A stretch of 64,000 nt of DNA, from contig NC_133536.1 of assembly GCF_048544455.1 (NCBI RefSeq), positions 194,683,325-194,747,324 on the forward strand. The letters are read 5' to 3'. Under the pieces are notes generated by a model, which worked only from the letters and a program-made list of their open reading frames with translations, did no database searches and had not been told where the DNA came from. Below are positions 22,741-34,595 of the stretch, piece by piece. This stretch comes from Silene latifolia (Eukaryota; Streptophyta; Magnoliopsida; Caryophyllales; Caryophyllaceae). Position 1 is the first letter of the stretch, and each line of letters begins with the position of its first letter. A program made the translations under genes and the position numbers.

Positions 22741-23090
22741 TAAAACGGTTATACCTAAACCGTTGTTCAGGATGTGTACAGTTATAACGGTTCAGGCCGT
22801 TGTTATTTATATGAAAATGATGCTTTATTTCTTGGCGGTAAAATCAAACACAATGAAATATAAAGTAAAACGGTTATACCCAAACCGTTGTTCAGGACGT
22901 GTACAGTTATAATGGTTCAGGCCGTTGTTATGTATATAAAAATGATGCTTTATTTCTTGGCGAGAAAATCAAACAACATGAAAATATTACAGACAACGGT
23001 TATTTCAAACCCGTTGTAGATAGTACTTATTAATTATGGTTTCAAACAAAACCGGTGTCTGTTTGGGAACAAAATACAACGGTTTTTCTT
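22741..23090. repeat. Interior AACGGTT block 2 with 125-bp tandem duplication
   Basis: Two near-identical units of about 125 bp (from 22741 and from 22866), each with TAAAACGGTTATACC, AACCGTTGTTCAGGA and GGCCGTTGTTAT words, then further single AACGGTT copies up to about 23090. The block separates TNP2 from the second CACTA gene. In most CACTA elements such words are confined to the two ends. Confidence 0.75.
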
Positions 23091-23379
23091 ATACCGTGTT
23101 CATTACTTTCCAATAAACAAGGTCTTACAAGTGTTGTATTATTCACACATATATACTCTGAGCTTCCCCTCCCCCACATAATATCCTCAAACATTGAGCT
23201 TCCCCTCAACCACCAGACTACCCCATCGCCGTCGCAGTCATCGTCTTCATTGCCATTGCCGCCGCCAGATCAATCCGGATTCTCCTCTTTAAAGAAGTAA
23301 TAAACCCTCCTCTCTAGAGATTTGTTTTTTATTATAAGTATGCATTGTTATTATTTGTTTATTAATTTCTGCTTTAGAT

Positions 23380-24906
23380 ATGGTCCAAAAGCGCAAAAGA
23401 GATGATGGAAATGCGTCAGGCGATGACTCAGGTGATGAGAATAATTTGCAACACACTGCGGGTCGAATGCGCCACAGGGTTTCCCTAGAAGCAATAAATT
23501 CAAAGATACATAATCCTTTACATTGGGATAAAGATACGGGGCTGCCATATGGTGAGTATGCCTGGTATTTTGCGAGTTGGATTGGTTGTTGTGTAAGACA
23601 GTATGTGCCTTTCGGTACGCCGCGTATCAGTGAACTGAATAAAATACGGAACACCATGCTAATAAACAGAATAAAGGTATGTATATACAATAATAAATAT
23701 TTTTGATGAAATTAAGTTACTACTTGATATGTGTATTAGCCGAAACACTTGCACCAACTACGCTCATCATATATGCAGTTAGCTTACGTTGTCCCTGAAA
23801 TGTATGATAAGTACCTAAAAAAAAGACAGGGGGAGCCCTCTGGAAGTTAAAGATTGCTGAGAACCACTTGTTCAACAAGGAAACCGGGGAGATGAACAAG
23901 AACCCACCAAAAAAGAAGTATCCGTATGTCATTCAGGACCATTGGTATAACTATACCACTTATAGGCAGTCTGACAAGTTTAAGGTAACTTAATAATAAT
24001 AATAATAAGTAAAGAAGTAAACTTAGTTTAGTGTTTGTTCATGCTTACGTTTCTTGATACAATTTATTTGATGAAGGCTATGAGTGAGAGGAACAAGGCG
24101 AACATTTCAAAGAAAAAGACCGTCTTTTACGGCTCCCTAGGTGGTTATAGATTGATTAAGAAGAAACTTGTAAGTACATAATTCTTAGAGTATTAGACTA
24201 TTAGGTGTTTTACTCGGATGTTATATATGTTCATAGTAATCATACATATTTTAAGAGGATATTAATGTGATGAATAAATTGTAGGCAAAGCTTGAAAAAT
24301 TCAGTCGTAATTGGAAAATTGTAGGTCACACTCCTAAGAATGGAAAGACGGAAACTGAATATGATAAGGACATCAAAGAGAAAATTGTAAGTTTGAATAA
24401 ATATGTTACTCCTACCACTGGTAGTCGGACTTATATAATTGTGAGTTGCTTAATGGTTTTATTTATATGTAGAGGATATGTGAGAAGGAGGTACAGGAAT
24501 GAAAATGGAAGCCTGAAGGACGTGATGACATTCTTGCTAGGGCAATCGGCAAAGCAGAGCATCCAGGTCGTATGACAGGGGTAGGAACGCATGTTGGTAT
24601 CACTAAGTATTTTGGGAAAACTACTCGACGTGGTGATGATTCCAAGAAGGAAATCTATAAATACTGTATTTGAACCAACGTAATTAATTTACAACTATAT
24701 ATGCTGACATTAATTTCTACTACACAGCTATGGAAAATAGCCAGGTTGATGGTGAGAATGTTGGAAACTGGGGAAAAGCCATCAGAAAAGGAGTTGGATA
24801 TTGTAGATACCTCATTTCTGCACCTCTCGCAAACCACCCGGTGATGATTGGGCCACATGTTTGGTACGCGGAACGATTTGTGACAGTTCGTAAGTTTATC
24901 GTCAAG
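23380..24906 (+). pseudogene. Second CACTA gene, 5' part (Transposase_24 / Ptta-En/Spm-like), several exons
   Basis: Starts at ATG 23380 with a basic, acidic-rich N-terminus (MVQKRKRDDG). Likely exons: 23380-23676 with donor GTATGT; from 23740 (acceptor TTAG); about 24076-24171; 24284-24387; 24473-24663; 24731-24906. The words SERNKANISKKKTVFYGSLGG and AIGKAEHPGRMTGVGTHVG, then ITKYFG, fit the plant Ptta/En/Spm Transposase_24 family (S.RNK..R, EH.GRVRG.G). An A-rich run near 23818-23830 is followed by a change of reading frame, so this copy is disrupted. It is interrupted by LTR fragment T and continues at about 27240. Confidence 0.65.
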
Positions 24907-27230
24907 TGATTGCTCAAACATCAATGTCTACCTCTTAGTTGTCATCTACGTGCCGGTACGGTCGTTTTGACAGTAATTAGAGTACATTTGGAGTCCGGGC
25001 CTAAAACCGTCTCCATTTTCTGATAACCGTTAAATCCCGAGTCAGAATGTTCTGGAATGTTCCGGATATTTCTATTCCATATTTTATAATTATTTCACAA
25101 TCTTTATTCTTTGGTAAACAATTTCCCGTAATATTCATACAAAATATTAAGGAAAACCAAATTATTCCGTCCTTCTATAACTTAAACACGAAAATCTTTC
25201 TTCCGCGGGAGAAAACCACTTGGGAACAGGCGCGGTCTGCGCCTCTTCCAAGAGACGCAGTGACTGCTGCGCCTCTTCCCAGGTCCTTTTCTGCGTATTT
25301 TTCGTATCTTTTTCATATCTTTCCGAGATTCACTTCCAAAGTCTCTCCGAAACCCTAATTCCTTCACGAGATTAGTATAAATAGGAGCCTTTGCTCCTCA
25401 TATTTCTCACGCGAGTGCCCGCCCTTCTCTTCTCCCTTTGCATTCTAGACCTTTGTTCTTACTTTTTGGCGTCTACGTGCTTGAACATTCGACCACGTAA
25501 GCTCGGATCCTTCAGAGTACCAACCTCGTTTGCATGACCGACCAATTTGACCAACTACACATCAATCAACTTAATTAATCTAATCGTTTTTCCTCTTACG
25601 AGGGCACTTTCGTCTACATTCGAGTCGAGCATCGCTAATCGATAACTTAGTTCATCTCGCTTCGTCAAACATGTAAGTCGGAGGGTGTAAATCTCTCTTT
25701 TATTTATTGTTATTTACCTTTTTGTATCATCATTAATGTAAGGTTTATGTCGGAAACACCTCTTAAAATCGATTTCTAAAACCGTGCTTTAAAACCTCTT
25801 TTTACGGATTTCCAGAAGACAAACCGTCGAGAAAGGACGCAGCAACTGTTGCGCCTCTTCGAAGGAGCGCAGTTCCTGCTGCGCCTCTTCGTAAGGCTGC
25901 CGCAGTTCCTGCTTCCTTTCTTCTTCCTTCGTCCTCTGTAATTCGTCAATATTTTGTTTGTTTCGTTTGTTTTCTTTAATTCTTCGATACAATAGTCTAA
26001 TAATTTCATGTATATTATTTATCATTCATTAGCGTTTAATTCATCATTAAATCCGACTTAAATCCCAAGTAACTCATATTTGCGGGTTTTCGTCATTAAA
26101 ATCAATTCGGGTTTTAGAGATTCAATTCATCAATATCGAGTCTCTGGAATTCATCATTGACATATTTGCATCTGTTATTTATCGTCACCATCATATATTC
26201 GTCATTGATCCATCGTATTTAGCCTAATTAGTTTAATTTGTTAATTTGTTAATAATCCTCTTTTAATCTTGTAAATAATCCGTTTGCATTCGTCTCATCC
26301 ATGTTTTATTGCTTTCATGACTCATTCGTGTGTAATTAATGTATTAATCACTTTCATCCGAGTAAATATGTTACTTATCCATTAAATTCGCCAATTTACA
26401 TTAACAATTTCCAGTTCCGGCTTCACAGCCAGAACTCACCCTTGGAACAGACGCAGCAACTGCTGCGCCTCTTCCAAAGGGCGCGATCTCTTTGCTTGTT
26501 CGAGTTGAGTTCTGTCTCTGACCTCCGTTGTTGCTTGACCTAGTTTAATTAGCTTACGTATAATTGACTATTAATCGTAATATCACCTACTGATCTGTTC
26601 GTTAATTCTTTCTTTTATTCTTTTTCTCAAATCATCCGTTTTAAAAGTATTTTCGACATAAATCAGTGAATCCAATGTAATTATTGTAATTTTCATTATT
26701 GTAATTTTCTTTATTGTATTTATCATTGTATTTTGTATCCATTGTATGTTTTCACATGTAATTGAGCATTAAATCATACTTCGACCCAATTGTATGCTAA
26801 ATTAATTGTTAACCAACTTAGTTTAATTCTCACATGTTAGGATTAAAACTTGGATGTTGCATTGCATGCATATAATCGACGATATATCGAGTATAGATGA
26901 TGTCCCTAATCATTAGTAGAGGCCGCTATCGAGGCGGGCGGGATTAGGTGTTCGATCAAAAGAGCTTTCTAATACGTACCCTCACTCCTTACTCCAGATC
27001 TCTGTGAACATCCGTGTTCATTAGCATCCACGAGAGTCATTCTAGACATAGAATGCTAAGGGCAACGATTGCTTAGTGTTCATGTCACTACTTTGTGTCT
27101 TGACATGACACGAGATATTCGAACGGTTCGAATTTCCCATAAAAATTGGTGGCGACTCCAACAAATGCAAACGCTTGTTCTCTCCTCCCAAGCGCCCCTG
27201 TGGGCCCCCGTTGTCCACATATATGGTTCA
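24907..27230. mobile_element. Element T: Tat-like LTR fragment or solo LTR inside CACTA
   Basis: About 2.3 kb of non-coding DNA interrupting the CACTA gene. Candidate ends are TG at 24907 and CA at 27230 with near-matching flanks TCAAG and ACAAG (4 of 5), but other borders are possible. It contains three clusters of CGCCTCTTC-type words with GCAGCAACTGCTGC-like dyads (about 25228-25283, 25836-25915, 26435-26486). It also has a TATAAATAGG promoter-like word near 25376 and a TGGCGACTCC word near 27150 like the tRNA-Arg-type primer site of Tat/Ogre elements. The last suggests that a little internal sequence remains. No coding frame seen. Confidence 0.45.
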
Positions 27231-27248
27231 ACAAGTCATAAAGGAAGC

Positions 27249-27318
27249 AGAGGAGGAGGAGGAGGAGGAGGAGGAGAAGGAGGAGGAGGAGAAGGAGGAG
27301 GAGGAGGAGGAAAAAGAG
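27249..27318 (+). repeat. Purine-only GGA repeat tract
   Basis: Seventy uninterrupted A/G bases, mainly (GGA)n. In the frame of the CACTA gene it would encode a run of Glu. A tract of this kind can form triplex or slip during replication. Confidence 0.85.
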
Positions 27319-28350
27319 TAATAATATTTATGTCTTATATACAGTGTGTTATATGATTTGGAAAATCAGTACGTGTTATATGGACAAGTGTTAATGTACA
27401 GAAGAAAGCCGAGGATAACATGACAAGGGAGAAGGAAATGGAAAAGGAGACTGAAGTGAGAGCCGAGGATCGATATCAGGCAGTTGAAGAGGAAGAGGAT
27501 GTCAGGAAGGCCGTGACACAGGTGGAGGTAGTTGATGATCAGATGTTCTTCACAACACCAAAAAAGGTAATAGCTTCTAGTTTATAATTATTCATATCAT
27601 ACACGTTCTTTACTTATAAAATTTATTAAAGGTAGTGAATGTATGTGTACTAATTGATTAAAGCTGACGTGAAGGGCGATTGCAAGGTGGCTTGTCGTAT
27701 GTCCTATTTACAGGGGAAACAGAAAGTTGTTGTTCCCAGGGGATACGTGTTCAATTACGACCGGTTTCAGCAAGTTAAGGTTTATGGTATACCCCTTCGT
27801 CCTAATTGCAGGAAAGTGGAAATGTCCCAATTATATAAAGACGAGTATGGGGAAGTAAAAGTACCATTTCCTAATGAGGAGGTCACTTATTTGAAAGAAG
27901 CCCTAAGCACTTATGTGCAATGGCCTGCCAACCTCATCAATGTTGTCATCCCTAAGGTACCTATATGCAGACGTTAATTATTACTTGTTCTTTAAATAGA
28001 TTAGGGTATAGATATTAACATATCGTAAGTACTTTAATCTTTACATTTGCAGAACTTAAGCAAAGCCATGATGGCAGCTACAATTACTACTACGTTAACG
28101 AAAGTTGTTGCAGTCAAGCCTGCTTATAATTCTTATTATGAATCGTGTGAATATAAAAAAAAAGATGAAAACTGCTTCGCTGCACAACCTGGCTGTAAAG
28201 AGGTCACCTACAGGGGATGTAGTCATGATTAACATTGAAGAGGAAATTATGGGCGCAACTGATATAGCCATACTGGACCCGAAGCAACTGATGGAATTTG
28301 TCGACCTTGACAATTTAGATGTTGTTCACATTTTGATTTGGATGAAGTAA
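27319..28350 (+). pseudogene. Second CACTA gene, middle part (acidic region and DUF8039-like domain)
   Basis: After the Glu-rich tract come: a charged exon to about 27567 (EKEMEKETEVRAEDRYQ, donor GTAATAG); an exon about 27657-27956 with VKVYGIPLRPNCRKVEMS and YVQWPANLINVVIPK, donor GTACC; and an exon from about 28053 to 28349, donor GTAAGT. The middle exon matches a small domain common in plant CACTA second genes that I recall as DUF8039 (V.GVPL...V.V, ...V.WP..LV). The reading is not continuous in every exon. It stops at the 28460 insertion and resumes after 39965. Confidence 0.5.
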
Positions 28351-28427
28351 GTTTTAATAATAAAACTATTTAATCATTTCCATTTACGAAATTGTCAAGG
28401 TCGACAAATTCCATCAGTTGCTTCGGG
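28278..28427. repeat. Perfect 39-bp inverted repeat across a CACTA exon and intron
   Basis: Arm 1 28278-28316 (begins CCCGAAGCAACTGATGG) and arm 2 28389-28427 (ends CATCAGTTGCTTCGGG) are exact reverse complements over 39 bases with a 72-base loop. Arm 1 is coding, arm 2 is in the following intron, and a transcript could fold into a long stem. It lies 32 bases before the start of element C. Confidence 0.95.
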
Positions 28428-28459
28428 TGATATTTGTTTAAATTATCAATTACAATAAC

Positions 28460-30238
28460 TGATGTGACCAATATTTGAGCATATTTAGTCCCCGAATTAG
28501 CCTCGATCCTATGCTTTTTAGTGCATATTTGGGTCATTTACTATCTTTAGTCCTTTGTTTTGCATATTCTTTGAGGTTTTGTTTTCTTGGTAGGAGAGGA
28601 GTGCAAACCTTGCATTTTCATGGCAAAATAGAGCTAAATTGATCGAATCTAATGACCAAGCATCAAAGAGAAGACAAGACTAGAAGGCCTTTGTACATAT
28701 TGTAGTAGATGGGCAATGATGAAGAAGATCCTTGCATCCCCGACAAAATCCCGGAGGATTATTGGAAGAAGAGAAGAAGAAAAGAAGAAAAGGAAGGCTG
28801 GGACGAGATCCGCTCGTCCAAACAGGCAGGACGCCCGTCCAAGAGTGCAAGAATCTGAGCGTCTTTACCATAGGGACGCCCGTCCAGAAGCCTCCCAGGA
28901 CACTCGTCCAAGCCAGCAATCCGCTCGTCCAGCCACCTAAGAATTCGCTCGTCCCGACCCTTGGACGCTCGGATTGTGTTACAGACCCACACGTCCTCTT
29001 CTTGCTCCATGAAAGATGCGCATATTTTTGAAAGACCGACTAAAAGGAGACCCGCATCTTTTCTGAGAGGAGCGATTCCTCAAGGACTTAATCGTCATTT
29101 AAGCCCTTAGTAACCCTAATTTGTGTACCTAATCCCCACTATAAATACTCCATTAGTCTAATTAGATTAATCATGTTCTTCTTATCAATCTTTAGTATAG
29201 TTTGTATCATTCTAATCTCTTCTTAATCTTGTAACCAACTTCTTATCAAGTCTTAATACAAATCTCATTTCCTTAATTTCTCTTTTGTTCATCTTTTATT
29301 TTGGGTAATTAAAGATTATTTGGGTTATTATTGGGAGATTGACAACCTTCCAATCATTCATCAAGTACTTCTATTATTCTTTGTTTTATTTTGAAATCAT
29401 TATTAGGTATAATTCTCTTAATCCCTTTTTAATTATTGTCAATCATCTTCATTTATTCATCATGTTTTGCTTTGTTAATATGATTGACAACCTTGTTAAA
29501 ATGTTAAACTTGAAAATGAGTGAGTAGTTTCCTTAACTAGGGTTAATGGGTAATTAGGGGAAACCAACATGGGGGATGATTCATGCTTAATTTAATATGT
29601 CTTCATAATTTATTTGCTTGCTTATTGTGATCTCAACTTATGCACATGTTATGTTTGATGAAATGCGAGCCTATAAATCCTTGCATTTTTTACCCATCAC
29701 TTACCTTTTCAATGAGACTTGTAAGACATAAACCAACTCGAGTCTCATTAGACCATGCATATAGTTGAGTAGGGAGGATTAAGTCGACTTGTAGGTGTTG
29801 TGAAATCTAATCGATTTGGCTCCGGGACCCAAACCTTCCTAGGATTGTAAGATATGAACCAACTCGATCTATCACAATAATAATTGCTTGCTTATAATTT
29901 GAGAATATGTTTGTATGATCAATTCCCATGCATCCCCTATGAACCCATGACACCCTAGTGCTTTTAATCAATTGTTTACATCTCATTTTAATCATCTTAC
30001 TTGTTTACTTTAATTGCTATTTAGTTTAGTGATCTTCTTATCTCAACCCAAATCGTGACACCCCTAGACACCGCTACTTGCAATCGAAAATCCTACATCA
30101 ATACCCGTCCCTTGGGATCCGACCTTTACTTACCTCTTTACTAATAGTAGAGTTATTTGTGGAGATATAAATATTGTTTTGGTCTAGGTGCTCCTAACGA
30201 CAAGTAACCGAAAATTAAGCTCCAAGTGATTCCAACCA
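28460..30238 (+). repeat. Element C 5' LTR
   Basis: Begins TGATGTGACCAATATTTG and ends CCAACCA. It contains a cluster of GCTCGTCC, GCCCGTCC and GAGCGTC words at about 28805-28980. A CACTATAAATACTCC promoter-like TATA region lies near 29138-29152. The short open frames in it recur in the other LTR and are not genes. Confidence 0.92.
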
Positions 30239-30242
30239 AAAA

Positions 30243-30259
30243 TGGCGCCATTGCCGGGA
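30243..30259 (+). other. Element C primer binding site (tRNA-Asp type)
   Basis: TGGCGCCATTGCCGGGA starts four bases after the LTR end and resembles the Asp-tRNA complementary site used by Athila-type elements. Confidence 0.8.
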
Positions 30260-30379
30260 CGGTGTTAACTTGATTTGATTTTCTTAGATTGTTATTAGTT
30301 GTGTCTTTCTTTGCCTTGGGGAAGTAAAACTCCTCAAGGTTTGTTCTAATTGTTTTCGAGTTGTTCGATTTTTTGCAAG

Positions 30380-33300
30380 ATGGATATTATAGATTGTTTT
30401 GTTGAGGACCACTTGAGTATACCTTTCTTCAAAGACCCCATACAAGTATTGGAAGCCTTGGAAGCAAGTGAGGCCAAAAATATGCATTGGGAGTTAGAGG
30501 TAGATCTTTTTGAGGCCGCTCTAGCTAACAAAGAACTTACTCATGAGCAATCCGAATTAGTACATAACATCCTTGTGGAATCATATCAATCTATAGAACA
30601 AGAGCAGTCAATCATAGAAGACATATTACAAGCCGAAGAGCAAGAAGAATTTGTCTTGGAATTTGAGTATGACGAGATTAATGAGCTTGAAGAACAAGTT
30701 GAACATGCCATGAGAATGGAGTGTCTAATGGAAATGGAGCAAGTTCTAAATGAACCTTCAAAGGAGGAAAGTGAGGTACAAATCCCAACTTTAAAACCCC
30801 TTCCCCCAAATTTGAAATATGCTTACCTTGATGAATCTAAGACCAAACCCGTGATTGTTAATGACAAACTTGATGAAAACCAATTGGGAAAATTGCTTGA
30901 TGTGTTGAAACAACATGAAAAGGCTATAGGTTATAGTCTAGATGACCTTAAGGGGATAAGTCCCAACTTTTGTATGCATAGAATTCATCTAGAGGAGGAC
31001 CATAGACCTACCATTCAATCTCAAAGGAGATTAAACCCCCACATGCAATAAGTTGTCAAAGGAGAGGTTATGAAATTACTTGATGCGGGAATCATATATC
31101 CCATATCAGACTCTTTGTGGGTTAGCCCCGTTCAAGTGGTACCTAAGAAAGGAGGTACCACGGTGGTGACAAATGAAAAGAATGAGCTAATACCCACAAG
31201 GAAGATCATCGGTTGGCGTATGTGTATTGACTATCGAAAATTGAATTCCGCAACAAGAAAGGATCATTTCCCCCTACCATTCATTGACCAAATGCTTGAG
31301 AGGTTAGCCTCCAACAAGTTCTTTTGCTACCTTGACGGGTATTCGAGATTCTTTCAAATCCATATACACCCGGATGACCAACACAAGAACACCTTCACAT
31401 GTCCTTATGGCACTTTTGCATATAGGAGGATGCCTTTTGGCTTGTGTAATGCCCCTGTCACTTTTCAAAGATGCATGCTGAGTGTCTTCTCCGATTACCT
31501 AGAGACCATAATGTAAGTTTTTATGGATGATTTTAGCGTTTATGGAAAAGACTTTGACTCATGTTTGAATAATATCTCTCTTGTATTGCAAAAGTGTGAA
31601 GATGTTAGTCTTGTTTTAAATTGGGAAAAGTGTCACTTCATGGTCAATGAAGGAATTGTTTTGGGTCATTTAATCTCAAAAAAGGGCATTGAGGTCGATA
31701 AAGCTAAGGTTGAGGTGATAGAGAAACTCCCACCTCCCGTGAATGTTAGAGGGGTGAGAAGTTTTCTCGGTCACGCGGGTTTTTATCGCCGTTTCATAAA
31801 AGATTTCTCAAAAATAGCGAAACCCCTCACTCAACTCTTACTTAAAGATGTCCAATTCCATTTCACTAATGAGTGTGTTGAAGCCTTTAATAGAATCAAG
31901 GAAGCACTAATCTCGGCACCGATCATTTAACCACCAAATTGGGAACTACCATTCGAGATTATGTGTGATGCTAGTAACTACGCCGTTGGAGCGGTTCTTG
32001 GCCAACGGGTAGGGAGAGCTCTACATGCTATCTACTATATAAGCAAGACTCTTGATTCTTCCCAAGTGAACTATGATACCACCGAGAAAGAGCTTCTTGC
32101 CATTGTCTATGCTTTGGACAAATTCCGTTCCTACTTACTTGGATCCAAAGTGATTGTCTTTTCGGATCACCGTGCTCTCCGACATCTCTTGATAAAGAAA
32201 GAGGCAAAACCAAGGTTGTTAAGATGGATTTTGATTCTTCAAGAATTCGACTTGGAAATAAGAGACAAGAAAGGAGCCGAGAACGTAGTGGCGGATCACT
32301 TGTCAAGGATCCGGTTTCACGATGAAGAAGGAGAAACACCGATCAATGACTCTTTCCCCGATGATTTCTTGATGGCTATTCAAACACAACTTGAAAGGCA
32401 CATCACCCCATGGTTTGCCGATTATGCCAACTATATTGTTGGAAGAGTACTCCCTCTAAATTTGAATTTCAACCAAAGGAAGAGGTTCTTATTCGAAGTA
32501 AAGAGGTACTTTTGGGATGACCCAAATCTTTACAAAGAGTGTAGTGATGGGCTCTACCGGAGGTGCATCCCTCAATGGGAAATTCAAGGAGTCTTGGAAG
32601 GATGCCACTCATCACCTTACGGTGGACACCATGGAGCAAGGAGAACCATTGCAAAAATTCTTCAATCGGGCTTCTATTGGCCTACGATGTTCCAAGATAC
32701 AATGGAATTCATCCTTCATTGTGATGCTTGGCAAAGGACGGGGAATATCTCTTGGAGAAATGAAATGCCTCAAAGGGGCATATTGTAGGTGGAGATCTTC
32801 GACGTTTGGGGGATCGACTACCAAGGGCCGTTCGTGACATCCAAGGGAAACAAATATATCCTTGTGGCCGTAGACTACGTCTCAAAGTAGGTGGAGGCAA
32901 TTGCCACCCCAACCGATGATGCAAAAACGGTCACTAAGCTCTTCAAGAAGATAATCTTCCCAAGATTCGGAGTCCCTAGAGCAATCATAAGTGATGGAGG
33001 AACGCATTTTCACGAAAAGAAGCTCGCATCCCTTTTGACCAAATATGGTGGTCAACATATAACCGGCTTAGGATACCATCCTCAAACAAGCGGTCAAGTT
33101 GAAGTTTCAAATAAAGAGATCAAGCAAATTCTTGAGAAAGTTGTAAACAAGACTCGTAAAGATTGGAGCATGAAGCTTGATGACGCTCTTTGGGCTTATA
33201 GGACGGCCTATAAGACCCCCATAGGAGCCTCTCCTTACAAACTTATCTATGGGAAGGCATGCCACTTGCCAATCGAGTTAGAGTACAAAGCTTTTTGGGC

Positions 33301-33697
33301 AATCAAAGCTCTCAACCTTGACCTCAAATTAAATGGTCAAAGGAGGATGATACAAATTCAAGAGTTGGGAGAATTCCGACTACAATCTTATGAGAATGCC
33401 AAGATATACAAGGAAAGGATAAAGTTGCTCCATGATAAGAGAATCAAGCAAAAAGCCTTGCACAAAAGAGATAAAGTCCTTCTATTCAATTCCCGATATC
33501 GACTCTTTCCCGGGAAATTGAACTCTAGATGGATGGGTCCTTATGTAATCACCGAGGTAGGCAAGTATGGAGACTTTGAGATCAAAGCGGAAGATGGAAG
33601 CAAATTCAAGGTCAATGGCCAAAGATTGAAGCCATATTATGAGGGAGCATTTATTGGAGAGGTCGAGGTCACCTACCTCGATCCTCCTCATCCTTGA
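30380..33697 (+). pseudogene. Element C pol (linker-RT-RNase H-integrase), fossil
   Basis: An acidic linker rich in Glu comes first (about 30380-30800). RT follows at about 30890-31930 (WRMCIDYRKLNSATRKDHFP, FMDDFSVYGKDF), then RNase H about 31960-32310 ([29 protein letters not shown]) and integrase about 32580-33697 ([10 protein letters not shown] finger region, [26 protein letters not shown], ending [15 protein letters not shown]). Athila type, closely related to pol of element D. Broken in a few places. Confidence 0.88.
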
Positions 33698-34595
33698 AGA
33701 AATCATCAAAGGGAGAGTTTAGTGGAGTCCTCCTTAAACCACCACTTGTAAATATACTAACCCTTCTAACTTGTATTCTTTACTTTATTGCATCCTTTTA
33801 TCATAAACATGATTCTTTCTATGAGAGTAAGTGAGGGAGGGTCACTAATCTTTTTTATGGATGAAGGAACTAGTTTTCAAGTATGGGGAAGCTTTTTATC
33901 GAAGTAAAGGAAAAGCGAGGGAAATCCGCTCATCCCGAGGTAAAGACGACCGTCCAACCAAGAATCCGAGCGGCCAACAGAGAATCCGCTCGTCCAAAAA
34001 GAGCTGACAAGCAGATATTTTATCCTGATCCGGAATCTGAGCGTCTCTAGAGCCAATCCGCTCGTCTTTCTCCAGACGCCCGTCGCGTCAACGATCCGCA
34101 CGTCTTTTTGCTGCAAGATTTTGGGATTTTTCCCTGTAACAAAATCCGAGCGTCTCTTAGACAATACGCTCGTCCAACTTCAGCAAAGACGCTCGTCCCG
34201 AATTCGATCCGCTCGTCCTGGCTGTTTCAAATTTTGGAAAAACTCGCTGTAAGAGAATCCGAGCGTCTTCCCAAGAATCCGCTCGTCCCAACACGAAGTA
34301 ATCCGAGCGTCCCAAGGTCGAATCCGCCCGTCTCCCTTCGACCTTTATTTTCGGTTTTCGCGATTTTATTTCTCCCCCACCACACAATTTGTGACACCTC
34401 AACCTTCCTTCCACTTATATTATAAACCTCCTCTCTTATGACTCCAAAACATATCCCAAGCACTCATTCACTCCACAAAAACAAAAACAAAAACCCAATT
34501 TATAGTGTTTCGAAAGATTCAAAAGCAAAGATCTAATCCCGAAAGAGCATCTCCATACTTCAACAAATCAAAAAATCCAACTCTACAATCAAAGA
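33698..34595. repeat. Element C pol-env spacer with GCTCGTCC/GAGCGTC motif array
   Basis: Non-coding spacer. From about 33925 to 34345 it carries more than a dozen copies of ATCCGCTCGTCC, ATCCGAGCGTC and GACGCCCGTC-type words, the same set as in the C LTRs. A TATATTATAAACC promoter-like stretch near 34415-34430 lies upstream of the env-like frame, which could allow separate transcription of that frame (inference). Confidence 0.75.

Noticed and set aside
27069-27356. Gly-rich 95-residue frame
   Set aside because: Another frame of the (GGA)n tract and the T border; the Glu frame fits the CACTA gene better.
28680-29031. Overlapping open frames on both strands with Arg/Pro-rich translation, identical pair at 38407-38758
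   Set aside because: These are the two LTRs of element C; openness comes from the GCTCGTCC motif array, not from a gene.
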